Below are positions 6,608-13,401 of a stretch of DNA of 14,054 nt, piece after piece. A program made the position numbers and the translations under genes. Position 1 is the first letter of the stretch, and each line of letters opens with the position of its first letter. This DNA comes from an uncultured Olsenella sp. (GTDB lineage Bacteria; Actinomycetota; Coriobacteriia; Coriobacteriales; Atopobiaceae), in contig CALCDK010000172.1 in assembly GCA_937900605.1 (NCBI GenBank), positions 1-14,054 on the forward strand. Reading direction: 5' to 3'. Below the pieces are notes generated by a model. That model saw only the letters and a program-made list of their open reading frames with translations. It had not been told where the DNA came from and searched no databases.

Positions 6608-7081
6608 CTACTCCTGGAACAGGGCGCTCAGGGTGTCGACCATGCCCTGCTCGGTGTCCTGCGCGAGGACGCGCTTGGACTTCTCGTCGTCCATGAAGAT
6701 GTTCATGAGCGTCTGCAGGACGGCGACCTGGCCGCCGTCGCGCTCGACGCCGAGGTTGACGATGAGCTGGGCGTTGACGTCGGGGCCCGCGCCGGCCATG
6801 TGCTCGAACACGATGGGGCTGGAGGGCTTCACGACGGCAATGTAGGGCTTGTTGAGGTGCGAGGGGTCGACGTGCGGGATGGCGACGTCGATGCTGTCGA
6901 AGTGGAGGCCGGTGGCATAGTTGGTCTCGCGCTCCTCGATGGCCTCGTACCAAGAGGGCTTGATGAGACCCTTGGCCTCGAGCTTGGCACCGAGCTCCTT
7001 GAAGAACTCGTGACGGTCTGCGGCCTCGAAGTCGAAGAAGACCAGATCGGGGCTGAACAGCTGAGCATCCTGAGACGCCAT
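6608..7081 (-). CDS. PTS sugar transporter subunit IIA, fructose/mannitol-fold (EIIA-2, GatA-like)
   Basis: A 157-aa cytosolic phosphocarrier that takes phosphate from HPr and gives it to EIIB. The active-site histidine is H70 in VAIPHVDPSH, the family signature (AIPHG/AIPHT in relatives). It is preceded by RETNYATGLHF, corresponding to the usual RE-x-x-x-TG-hydrophobic segment, and followed by PIVFEH and QVAVLQTLMNIF, the normal EIIA-2 order. The ATG at 7081 is preceded by GAGGAGG and five bases; a longer in-frame reading to 7138 lacks such a site. It is the first structural gene of the operon, with a 243-nt regulatory gap to the regulator's stop. The family is sure; the substrate is not readable. 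Confidence 0.93.
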   Translation of the reverse strand: MASQDAQLFSPDLVFFDFEAADRHEFFKELGAKLEAKGLIKPSWYEAIEERETNYATGLHFDSIDVAIPHVDPSHLNKPYIAVVKPSSPIVFEHMAGAGPDVNAQLIVNLGVERDGGQVAVLQTLMNIFMDDEKSKRVLAQDTEQGMVDTLSALFQE

Positions 7082-7143
7082 GGATACCTCCTCGTGTGGG
7101 TTACCTCCGTGCCAGACCTTTTCCGCAGGTCCAAGCACATTTT

Positions 7144-7149
7144 CAGATT
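7144..7149 (-). promoter_or_regulatory. Candidate -10 box (TAATCT) of the PTS operon
   Basis: TAATCT on the minus strand lies about 62 nt before the EIIA start. The hexamer 17 nt upstream (TAGTGT) is a poor -35 and overlaps a TGTGAAG repeat, as expected of an activator-dependent promoter. The -10 match is weak, so this is tentative. Confidence 0.3.
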
Positions 7150-7162
7150 AGTGCCCACAGAA

Positions 7163-7200
7163 CCTTCACACTAGAGGAAGTACTTTCACAGCTGGGAAAG
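7163..7200 (-). promoter_or_regulatory. Candidate operator region of the PTS operon
   Basis: CTTTCACAGCTGGGAAAG (7183-7200) is an 18-bp palindrome with eight of nine pairs matching. Its TTTCACA half (7184-7190) recurs as CTTCACA at 7164-7170, exactly 20 bases away, two helical turns on the same face. On the operon strand these read TGTGAAAG then TGTGAAGG. They lie just upstream of the candidate -10 box, where an MtlR-type activator would bind. The binding partner is inferred from gene order. Confidence 0.45.
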
Positions 7201-7324
7201 AAAACTGCCTTGGTAGCAGGGGATTCATCGCTCGTGAAGCAGAATCGACCAATGTCGGACGTGGACAGGCCCACGCCCGGCAACGGGCTGCGTACCCCAT
7301 GTGCCGAGAAACGCGGGGGATCCC

Positions 7325-9424
7325 CTACCGCAGGAGCTGGTACTCGTACTTCTCGACGAGGGCCGCGGCCTCGCACTCGGTCCTCGCCTCGCGCAGGGCG
7401 CACAGGAAGGCGTTACCCGGCATGTTGATGATGTCGAGCAGGTTGGCGAAGGCCTTGAGGTGCAGCTTGCGGTCGACGGCCGAGAGCGTGCAGACGAACT
7501 CGACCGACTTGCGGTCCTCGTCGCCGAAGGGCACCGGATGGGCCAGGCGGATGAGGCTCATACCCATCTTCACCGTCCCCTCCTCGGGCGAGGCATGTGG
7601 CACGGCGAAGCCCGGCGCAAGGACGTCGTAGGCGCCGTAGCGCTCGATGCCGGCGACCATGGCGTCCACGTAGCGCTCCTCGATGTAGCCCATCTCGAGC
7701 AGCGGGGCGGCGGACTTGGCCACTGCCTCGCGCCAGTCGTCGCACTCGACGTCGAGGCGGATGTGCGACGGCGTGAGCAGCTGGTGCAGATACGGCGAGA
7801 GGATCTGCCCCTCGAGGTGCTGGGCCTCGTGGAAGTAGCGGCGGACCTCGGCGCGCACCTCGCCCAGCAGCGGGCTCCCCTCTCCGCAGCTCGCCACGAT
7901 GAGCGGCTCCAGGCGGGAGAGCAGGCCCTTGGCGTTCATCTCGTCGACCTCGCAGCCGGCAGCGCTGGGGACGGGGCCGATGGCGTCGAGCTTCTTGTGG
8001 ATGAGGGCGTACTCGCGGTCGCGCAGCGGCAGGTGAATGACGATCGACTCGACCGGGCAGTTGTCCAGCGGCACCGTGGAGATGACCAGGTCGGCGTTGT
8101 GGACCTCGATGTAGGGCACGTCGTGGGCCGGCATGACGCTCACGATCTTGATGTCGAAGTGGCCGCGCAGCTCCTCTGCGAGCAGCTGGGAGGTGCCCAC
8201 GCCGCCGTCGCAGACCACCACGACGCGCGGGCACACGCCACGGTTCTTGCGGCGCTCGAGCGCGGCACAGACGTGCAGCGCGATGTACTTGGTCTCGACC
8301 GGCGTGATGTCGCGCCCGGCGTACTCCTCGAGCGGTTCCAGGTTGTCCTGCACCGCCTCGAAGGCGGCGGGCTGATCGTTGATGACCTCGTCCAGGGCTG
8401 GGTTCTCCGGGAAGTGGGAGGGCTCCGTGGTGAACATGGACTCGAGGTGGTTCGAGAGGTACTCGAACAGGTCGTAGTCGTCGTTGAGGTCCACGCCGTA
8501 CTGCTGCGACACGCTGCGGATGAAGACTCGCGTGAGCTTCTTGACCTGGAGGTCGTCGGGGTCGAACTGCCCGGCGCCGCTCAGCCGCATCGGCTGGGCC
8601 GTCTGGGCGAAGAACTCCTCCTCGTCGGGGCCCATGCGCACGGAGCAGTACTGACCCACGAGGTCCACGACGGTCCGCTCGAACTCGCTGGGCTCGCAGG
8701 GGAACTCCGTCTCGACGTCCTCCTCCTGATCGAGGTGACAGCCCTGGCGGTTGCGCAGGACGCACACGCACAGGTGGTCAACGGCGCGCTGGAAGGGCCC
8801 ATCGGGCATGTAGATGCCACTTGCGTGGCAGCGCTCGTTGAGAATCTTGCGCACCGTGATGGCGATGGAGCGCAGCTGCGCGTTGGCCGGCTGCGACAGC
8901 CACTGGTCGACGATCGGCGCGTCGCCCCTGCCCAGGAACTCGACGAGGAACGTTCGACGCGCGCGCTCGGAGCCCAGCACGCGGATGCCGTGGCTGGGCT
9001 TGGACTCGACCTCGAGGCCGGCGGAGGCGACCAGCGCCTTGATGCCATCGAGGTCGTTGAGGATGGTGGCGCGGCTCACCGAGAAGAGCTCGGCGATCTC
9101 GCCCAGGGTGACGTAGTCCGTGGCACCGATCAGGATGGCGGCGCCGAGCTCCTTGCGCTCCTCGATCGACATCTTGTACGCGAAGGTGTCGACGACGGGA
9201 AGCAGCCGCTCGACCGACGAGAAGCCCGCGGGGAGCACCACGAGGCCGCGCGCGCCGAAGCACACCGGCTCCAGCGACTTCTTGGCCATGAACTCGTTGA
9301 GGGCCTTGATGTCGTTGCGGATGGTCCTGTCGGACACGCCGAACTTGGTGGCGAGGTCGTGCAGGTGGCAGGGGCCTGCCGAGTGCGAGAGCTCCTGGAC
9401 GATGCGCACGGTACGCTCGTTCAT
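7325..9424 (-). CDS. PRD-containing transcriptional activator of MtlR/LicR type (HTH-HTH-PRD-PRD-EIIB-EIIA)
   Basis: A 699-aa cytosolic regulator whose activity is set by PTS phosphorylation. The domains run HTH_11 (about 1-60, SDRTIRNDIKAL at 31-42), a second Mga/DeoR-like HTH (about 85-150, SVSRATILNDLDGI), PRD1 (about 190-295, H217), PRD2 (about 300-395, H326 and H384), a Gat-type EIIB domain with C405 in CDGGVGTSQL, and a C-terminal EIIA-2 domain (about 545-699) with H610 in FAVPHASPEEG. The HTH pair and EIIA tail make it a DNA-binding activator rather than an RNA antiterminator of BglG type. PRD1 seems to lack the second conserved histidine. The start has GGGAGGTG just upstream. It lies upstream of the PTS genes on the same strand and very probably controls them, responding to phosphate flow through EIIB and HPr. 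Confidence 0.92.
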   Translation of the reverse strand: MNERTVRIVQELSHSAGPCHLHDLATKFGVSDRTIRNDIKALNEFMAKKSLEPVCFGARGLVVLPAGFSSVERLLPVVDTFAYKMSIEERKELGAAILIGATDYVTLGEIAELFSVSRATILNDLDGIKALVASAGLEVESKPSHGIRVLGSERARRTFLVEFLGRGDAPIVDQWLSQPANAQLRSIAITVRKILNERCHASGIYMPDGPFQRAVDHLCVCVLRNRQGCHLDQEEDVETEFPCEPSEFERTVVDLVGQYCSVRMGPDEEEFFAQTAQPMRLSGAGQFDPDDLQVKKLTRVFIRSVSQQYGVDLNDDYDLFEYLSNHLESMFTTEPSHFPENPALDEVINDQPAAFEAVQDNLEPLEEYAGRDITPVETKYIALHVCAALERRKNRGVCPRVVVVCDGGVGTSQLLAEELRGHFDIKIVSVMPAHDVPYIEVHNADLVISTVPLDNCPVESIVIHLPLRDREYALIHKKLDAIGPVPSAAGCEVDEMNAKGLLSRLEPLIVASCGEGSPLLGEVRAEVRRYFHEAQHLEGQILSPYLHQLLTPSHIRLDVECDDWREAVAKSAAPLLEMGYIEERYVDAMVAGIERYGAYDVLAPGFAVPHASPEEGTVKMGMSLIRLAHPVPFGDEDRKSVEFVCTLSAVDRKLHLKAFANLLDIINMPGNAFLCALREARTECEAAALVEKYEYQLLR

Positions 9425-9439
9425 GACACCTCCCTGTAC

Positions 9440-9460
9440 GCAGGGGCGGCGCGCCCCTGC
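9440..9460 (-). repeat. Hairpin in the leader of the regulator gene
   Basis: GCAGGGGCG (9440-9448) and CGCCCCTGC (9452-9460) form a perfect 9-bp stem with a 3-nt loop, just upstream of the regulator's ribosome binding site. The AGGGAGG sequence itself is outside the stem. It could be a leader structure or an operator; the sequence does not decide. Confidence 0.5.
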
Positions 9461-9498
9461 CCCGGTGGACTCAACCAGGGCATACCAACTGAACTCTC

Positions 9499-9504
9499 AC
9501 CATA
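9499..9504 (-). promoter_or_regulatory. Candidate -10 box of the regulator gene
   Basis: On the minus strand TATGGT follows an A-rich tract (AAAGAAAAATACACA) inside an AT-rich patch (about 9482-9545) that stands out sharply from its GC-rich surroundings. No good -35 is spaced correctly. The leader to the regulator ATG would be about 70 nt and would include the hairpin at 9440-9460. Confidence 0.3.
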
Positions 9505-9528
9505 TGTGTATTTTTCTTTGGCAGCCAG

Positions 9529-9542
9529 CATAAACGCTTTCA
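9529..9542. promoter_or_regulatory. cre-like (LacI/CcpA-family) operator
   Basis: CATAAACGCTTTCA matches TGTAAACGCTTTCA, a typical catabolite-responsive element form, at 12 of 14 positions with the central CG intact. It lies in the AT-rich divergent region, about 25 bases upstream of the regulator's candidate -10 and about 155 bases before helD. The binding protein is not in the window; CcpA-like or another LacI-family control is inference. Confidence 0.45.
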
Positions 9543-9651
9543 ATCGATGCGCCGCCACTTCGACTAATCGGGCGCAGATGACAACACGTGCGCGCACCTC
9601 TCGGCACCCGTGCGCAAGACAACTGGAAGACAACGCGTCTGGCCTTTGTCG

Positions 9652-9657
9652 TAGCAT
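9652..9657 (+). promoter_or_regulatory. Candidate -10 box (TAGCAT) of helD
   Basis: TAGCAT lies 38 nt before the helD ATG. The upstream region holds AAGACA (9627-9632) but with a 19-nt spacer, so no firm -35 can be named. The box resembles those before the genes at 645 and 12019. Confidence 0.3.
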
Positions 9658-9695
9658 TGGGTGTCCCAGATTCTCGCCACGCGCAGGGAGGCAGC

Positions 9696-11837
9696 ATGGC
9701 CGACACCGACATCACCGAGCAGACCGACGACCCCGTCCTCGAGGCCGAGCAGGCCCACCTCGACGAGCTCTACGCCGAGCTCGTCCGCATCCGGGACCAC
9801 ATCACCAAGGAGCTCGGCGAGAACCACGCGGAGTCCGTCCGCGACCTGCTGCGCATGAGCGAGGAGGTCCACGTCGACGCCTTCGACGCGGACGAGCAGA
9901 ACTACGACGACATCGCCGAGGCCGCCGCGGCCATCGAGACGCTCAACGGCATCATCGACACATACAACCTCTACCACGACTCCAACGTGGAGAAGCTGCG
10001 CCGCGTCACCATGCTGCTGCTCCAGCCGTTCTTTGCCAAGGTCACGCTGGAGATGCGCCCCGGCCGGCCACCTCGCGACGTCTACATCGGCAACGTCGGC
10101 ATCACCGACGAGCGCAGCCGCCCGCTCGTGGTCGACTGGCGCTCCCCCGTCGCCGAGACCTACTACAACCAGGAGATGGGCCGGACGTCCTACTCCGTCG
10201 ACGGCCGCGTCCGCACGGTCAACCTGCTGCTGCGCCGCCAGTTCGACGTGGTGCGTGACCACATCAACATGTGGTTCGACACCTCCGTCGCCATCGAGGA
10301 CTCGCTGCTGCTGGGCGCCCTCAAGCGCAACCACAGCGAGAAGCTCCAGGCCATCACCGCCACCATCCAGCGCGAGCAGAACCTCATCGTGCGCCACGAG
10401 GACGTGCCCGTGCTCCTCGTCAACGGCATCGCCGGGTCCGGCAAGACGTCCGTGCTCCTGCAGCGCATCGCCTACCTGCTCTACCGCGAGCGCAAGACGC
10501 TGAGCGCCGACCAGGTGTGGCTGTTCACGCCCAACTCGGTCTTCGAGCACTACATCGACACGGTCCTGCCGTCCATGGGCGAGTCCAACCCGCGCATCTT
10601 CACCTGGCGCGACTTCGTCGAGGAGCAGGGCGCGGGCCAGAGGGACCTGGGCCTGTCCACCACCCCCGAGACGCTGCGCGCGCTCGAGGACGCGGTGGAG
10701 GACCTCGTGATCGAGGAGGCCGACCTGCGCGAGGTCCGCTGCGAGGGCACCGTGCTGCTCAAGGCGGGCTCGGTCGCCGGCGCCGTGGCCAAGTTCATGC
10801 ACTTCGGCGTGGGCTCCCGCTTCACGGCCCTGGTCAAGGACGAGCTGCACGACCGCATCGACCGGCGCATCTCGGCCCTGTCCAAGGGCGAGGAGGCCAT
10901 CGAGGAGCTCCTCGGCATGGACGTCGAGGACCAGGTCGAGCTCTTCGGCGAGACGATCTCGCCCGAGGACGACGACGAGGCCGCCCGCTACGCGCGCCAG
11001 ATGCTGGCCGAGCGCTACAAGGGCGCGCACGACCAGGTGGAGTCGCTGTCCTGGCTGCGCCTCGATCGCCTGGCGATGAGGCTGCTGGACACCAAGGCCG
11101 TCTCGGCCACCGAGTGGCTGTGGCTGCGCCTGCTGTTCACGGGCATCGGCGAGCCCACCGCGCGCTTCGTGATGGTCGACGAGGTCCAGGACTACACGCA
11201 GGCCCAGCTCATGGTCCTGTCGCACTTCTTCGGCCGCGCGCACTTCCTGCTGCTGGGCGACGAGCACCAGGCCATCTCGGAGGGCACCGCCACGTTCGAG
11301 CAGGTGGCCGACGTCTTCCGCAGCAGCCACGACAGCGTCGACGAGTGCCGCCTGCTCACGAGCTACCGCTCCTCCCCCGAGATCACCTCGCTGTTCTGCA
11401 GCCTGCTCGACCCGGACGAGCAGCGCAAGCTCACGTCCGTCCAGCGCGCCGGCATCGAGCCCGACATCCGCTCCTTCGACGACACGCAGGAGTACCTCGA
11501 CGCGCTCAGGGAGGCGCTCGACGCCTCCGACGAGGGCCTCACCGCCGTCGTGGCCGAGTCAGACGCCCGCGTGGGCTGGCTCGCCAAGCAGCTCGGCGAC
11601 GCCGTGACCGTGCTCGGCAAGGACTCCGACCTGCCCGCCACCGGCCGCGTCCTGCTGCCGCTGCGCGTGGCGAAGGGCCTCGAGTTCGACCACGTCATCA
11701 TCCCGGACGCCCAGGCGGAGGTCTACCCGGACGAGCCCCTGGCCCGCAGGCGCCTCTACACCGCGATCTCTCGCGCCATGCACCGGGTCACCATCCTGGC
11801 CCAGGGCCCGCTCACGCCCATGCTCCAGGGCAGGTAG
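9696..11837 (+). CDS. helD: HelD-like superfamily 1 helicase, RNA polymerase recycling factor
   Basis: A 713-aa UvrD-like ATPase. HelD proteins bind core RNA polymerase, enter its channels and release stalled complexes with ATP hydrolysis; some actinobacterial members affect rifampicin tolerance. The acidic, helical N-terminus (about 10-75) fits the coiled-coil arm that enters the secondary channel. It is followed by the HelD-typical DVYIGNVGITD, PLVVDWRSPVAETYY and ATIQREQNLIVRH. Walker A is GIAGSGKTS (244-252), Walker B DEVQDY (495-500), motif III GDEHQA (521-526), then SYRSSPEIT, KGLEFD (660-665) and YTAISR (688-693), a full active set. The long insertion between Walker A and B is normal for the family. 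The start is chosen from AGGGAGG before ATG 9696; upstream in-frame starts lack a site. Monocistronic, divergent from the sugar regulator. Assignment to HelD rather than UvrD/PcrA is by the N-terminal motifs. Confidence 0.88.
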   Translation: MADTDITEQTDDPVLEAEQAHLDELYAELVRIRDHITKELGENHAESVRDLLRMSEEVHVDAFDADEQNYDDIAEAAAAIETLNGIIDTYNLYHDSNVEKLRRVTMLLLQPFFAKVTLEMRPGRPPRDVYIGNVGITDERSRPLVVDWRSPVAETYYNQEMGRTSYSVDGRVRTVNLLLRRQFDVVRDHINMWFDTSVAIEDSLLLGALKRNHSEKLQAITATIQREQNLIVRHEDVPVLLVNGIAGSGKTSVLLQRIAYLLYRERKTLSADQVWLFTPNSVFEHYIDTVLPSMGESNPRIFTWRDFVEEQGAGQRDLGLSTTPETLRALEDAVEDLVIEEADLREVRCEGTVLLKAGSVAGAVAKFMHFGVGSRFTALVKDELHDRIDRRISALSKGEEAIEELLGMDVEDQVELFGETISPEDDDEAARYARQMLAERYKGAHDQVESLSWLRLDRLAMRLLDTKAVSATEWLWLRLLFTGIGEPTARFVMVDEVQDYTQAQLMVLSHFFGRAHFLLLGDEHQAISEGTATFEQVADVFRSSHDSVDECRLLTSYRSSPEITSLFCSLLDPDEQRKLTSVQRAGIEPDIRSFDDTQEYLDALREALDASDEGLTAVVAESDARVGWLAKQLGDAVTVLGKDSDLPATGRVLLPLRVAKGLEFDHVIIPDAQAEVYPDEPLARRRLYTAISRAMHRVTILAQGPLTPMLQGR

Positions 11838-11844
11838 CGCGACC

Positions 11845-11878
11845 GCGCCTCTCGTCGGCGCTCGCCGGCGAGAGGCGC
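11845..11878 (+). terminator. Terminator hairpin after helD
   Basis: Arms 11845-11859 and 11864-11878 form a 15-bp stem with one G-U pair and loop GCTC, seven bases after the helD stop. The tail is GC-rich, without a T-run, so termination may need Rho or a second hairpin. Confidence 0.65.
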
Positions 11879-11902
11879 GCGCCACGACAGGAGACCAGAC
11901 GC

Positions 11903-11934
11903 GCGCCCCGGCGGGAGACCACCTGCCGGGGCGC
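11903..11934 (+). terminator. Second hairpin between helD and the AlbA_2 gene
   Basis: GCGCCCCGGC (11903-11912) and GCCGGGGCGC (11925-11934) pair perfectly. Three inner pairs (one G-U) extend the stem to 13 bp around loop AGACCA. No T-run follows. It may back up the helD terminator or insulate the next promoter. Confidence 0.5.
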
Positions 11935-11967
11935 GGCGCTTCTCGGCGGGCGGCGCTTCTCGGCGGG
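11934..11967. repeat. Perfect 17-bp tandem repeat upstream of the AlbA_2 gene
   Basis: CGGCGCTTCTCGGCGGG occurs twice head to tail with no gap (11934-11950 and 11951-11967). The second copy covers the expected -35 position of the next gene. It could be a pair of protein-binding sites or a recent slippage duplication. Confidence 0.8.
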
Positions 11968-11979
11968 ACGTGGCGGGGA

Positions 11980-11985
11980 TAGACT
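11980..11985 (+). promoter_or_regulatory. Candidate -10 box (TAGACT) of the AlbA_2 gene
   Basis: TAGACT lies 33 nt before the ATG at 12019. The hexamer 17 nt upstream is TTCTCG (11957-11962), inside the second copy of the 17-bp repeat and a poor -35. The spacing fits a promoter controlled through the repeat, but the match is weak. Confidence 0.3.
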
Positions 11986-12018
11986 GGTGCAAGCCGTGCT
12001 TCGTGAGAGGGAGGACGC

Positions 12019-13269
12019 ATGTTCAGCCCGTTTCGAGACGATTCCGGCACGCCCAAGGAGCTCGCGGACGTGACCTTTGCCGACCTCGCCCAGCTGCGCG
12101 ACTACGAGGAGGGCTTCGCGCTCGAGTTCAAGCAGGCCTTCGGCGAGAGCGTGCGCCGCAAGATCCCCAAGATCGTCGCGTCGTTCGCCAACTCGCGCGG
12201 GGGCTGGCTGGTCATCGGCATCTCCGACGCCGACCGCCGCGTCTGCCCCGTGCCGAGGGGCACCGCCGACGCGAGCCAGGTCATCGGCGAGCTGTGCCGC
12301 CGGCACGTGAGCCCCGCCCCGCGCTTCGACGCGCGCTTCGTCGCGGACCCGTCCGACCCGTCACGCGGCGTCGTCGTGGTCCAGGTGTTCGAGGGCGACT
12401 TCCCGCCGTACGTGGCCGACGGCGTCGTGGAGATCCGCGAGGGCTCGACCTCCGGACCGGCCAGCGGCACCGCCCTCGTCGACCTCTACGACAAGGCCAC
12501 GCACCGTCGCCTGGACGTGCGGCTCTTCTCCAAGCGGACGGTCTACTACCCCGCCACCGACGCCGACGACGGCCCCGGCGTGCCGATGTTCGACCTCTAC
12601 CTCATGCGCATGGGCCACCGCGACGACACCCCCTCGCGCCGCGTGGTCAACGAGGCCGCGCAGACCATGCGCGACGCGTTCTCGCAGCGCGGGATCGACT
12701 GCCGCGTGCAGCACGCGCACGACAGCCTGGTGTTCCGCGCCCGCACGCGCGACGAGGCGACGGTCCCCCACTCAGCCGTGGAGCTGTTCCCGGACGAGTC
12801 GATGAAGCTGAGCGTGCCGGGCGTGCTGCTCGAGGGCTCCGAGCGCGAGCGCGCGATCGTCGAGCTGGCGCGCCGCTCGCTCTTCTCGCCGGGGATCGAC
12901 GCGAGGCTCATCGACGCCTCGGCCACCATGCGGCGCGTGTCGAGGATGGCCGCGGTGCTCGACGACTACGCGCGGCTGCGCGGGCTCGAGTGGCAGTCGT
13001 ACGCCGTCGCCTACGAGCTCGAGGACATGGCCGGCGTGACGCTGTGGTCCGACGACGAGACGTACCTCTCGTACGCGGGCAGCCACGGGGCGCTGTACTG
13101 CGCGACGACCGACTGCCTGTCGCGCGTGCGCTACCTGGACGACGGCGCGCACGACAACTTCCGCGTGCGGCAGTTTGCCGGCAGCCACTTCTTCGAGGCG
13201 TGCGGCCTGCCGCTGGGGTCGCCCGACCCGGAGGACAACGCGCTCGTCGACGCCCTGCTGCGCACGTAG
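12019..13269 (+). CDS. AlbA_2 (Schlafen-type) domain protein with unassigned C-terminal region
   Basis: A 416-aa soluble protein. Residues about 25-160 carry the AlbA_2/Schlafen nucleic-acid-binding fold: E31 and E36 in EEGFALEFKQAF, then KIVASFANSRGGWLVIGISD (51-70), PPYVADGVVEIREGSTSGPAS (about 129-149), matching the family's LEFK, AFANS-GG-hydrophobic-GI-D and R-x-GS-x-T pattern. E31/E36 spacing and D70 resemble the E-E-D triad of nuclease-active Schlafen proteins, but many AlbA_2 regulators share these residues, so catalysis is unproven. From about 160 to 416 I recognise no domain; it is mixed alpha/beta with C368, C373 and several W/Y residues, and has no membrane segment. The start follows AGGGAGG at four bases. 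The gene has its own promoter-like box and appears monocistronic. Roles proposed for relatives include transcription control and RNA cleavage under stress. Confidence 0.8.
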   Translation: MFSPFRDDSGTPKELADVTFADLAQLRDYEEGFALEFKQAFGESVRRKIPKIVASFANSRGGWLVIGISDADRRVCPVPRGTADASQVIGELCRRHVSPAPRFDARFVADPSDPSRGVVVVQVFEGDFPPYVADGVVEIREGSTSGPASGTALVDLYDKATHRRLDVRLFSKRTVYYPATDADDGPGVPMFDLYLMRMGHRDDTPSRRVVNEAAQTMRDAFSQRGIDCRVQHAHDSLVFRARTRDEATVPHSAVELFPDESMKLSVPGVLLEGSERERAIVELARRSLFSPGIDARLIDASATMRRVSRMAAVLDDYARLRGLEWQSYAVAYELEDMAGVTLWSDDETYLSYAGSHGALYCATTDCLSRVRYLDDGAHDNFRVRQFAGSHFFEACGLPLGSPDPEDNALVDALLRT

Positions 13270-13401
13270 CGCGACGGCGAGGAGCGCGACCGGACGCAGC
13301 TGCGCGCGGCGCGACGGCTGCGCGGCGGGGCGGGGTCGCGAGTCGCGCTGCGACGCCGGTGCGCGGAGGGCAACGCAAACCTGACCGACGGGAACCATCA
13401 C

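Noticed and set aside
6608..7138. Longer EIIA reading from 7138
   Set aside because: The extra residues do not resemble EIIA, and GAGGAGG before 7081 marks the start.
7082..7324. BglG-type RNA antiterminator site with overlapping terminator before the PTS genes
   Set aside because: I see no terminator with a T-run there; small stems at 7275-7288 and 7316-7325 (the latter over the regulator stop) are weak. The regulator's HTH domains argue for DNA binding.
9564..11330. 588-aa minus-strand open frame opposite helD
   Set aside because: Antisense shadow of a GC-rich gene, with repetitive G/V/L/D composition and no recognisable domain or ribosome binding site.
13270..13401. Palindrome CGCAGCTGCG (13295-13304) and other GC-rich stems before the MFS gene
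   Set aside because: Short stems are expected by chance at this GC content; no convincing terminator or promoter could be named.
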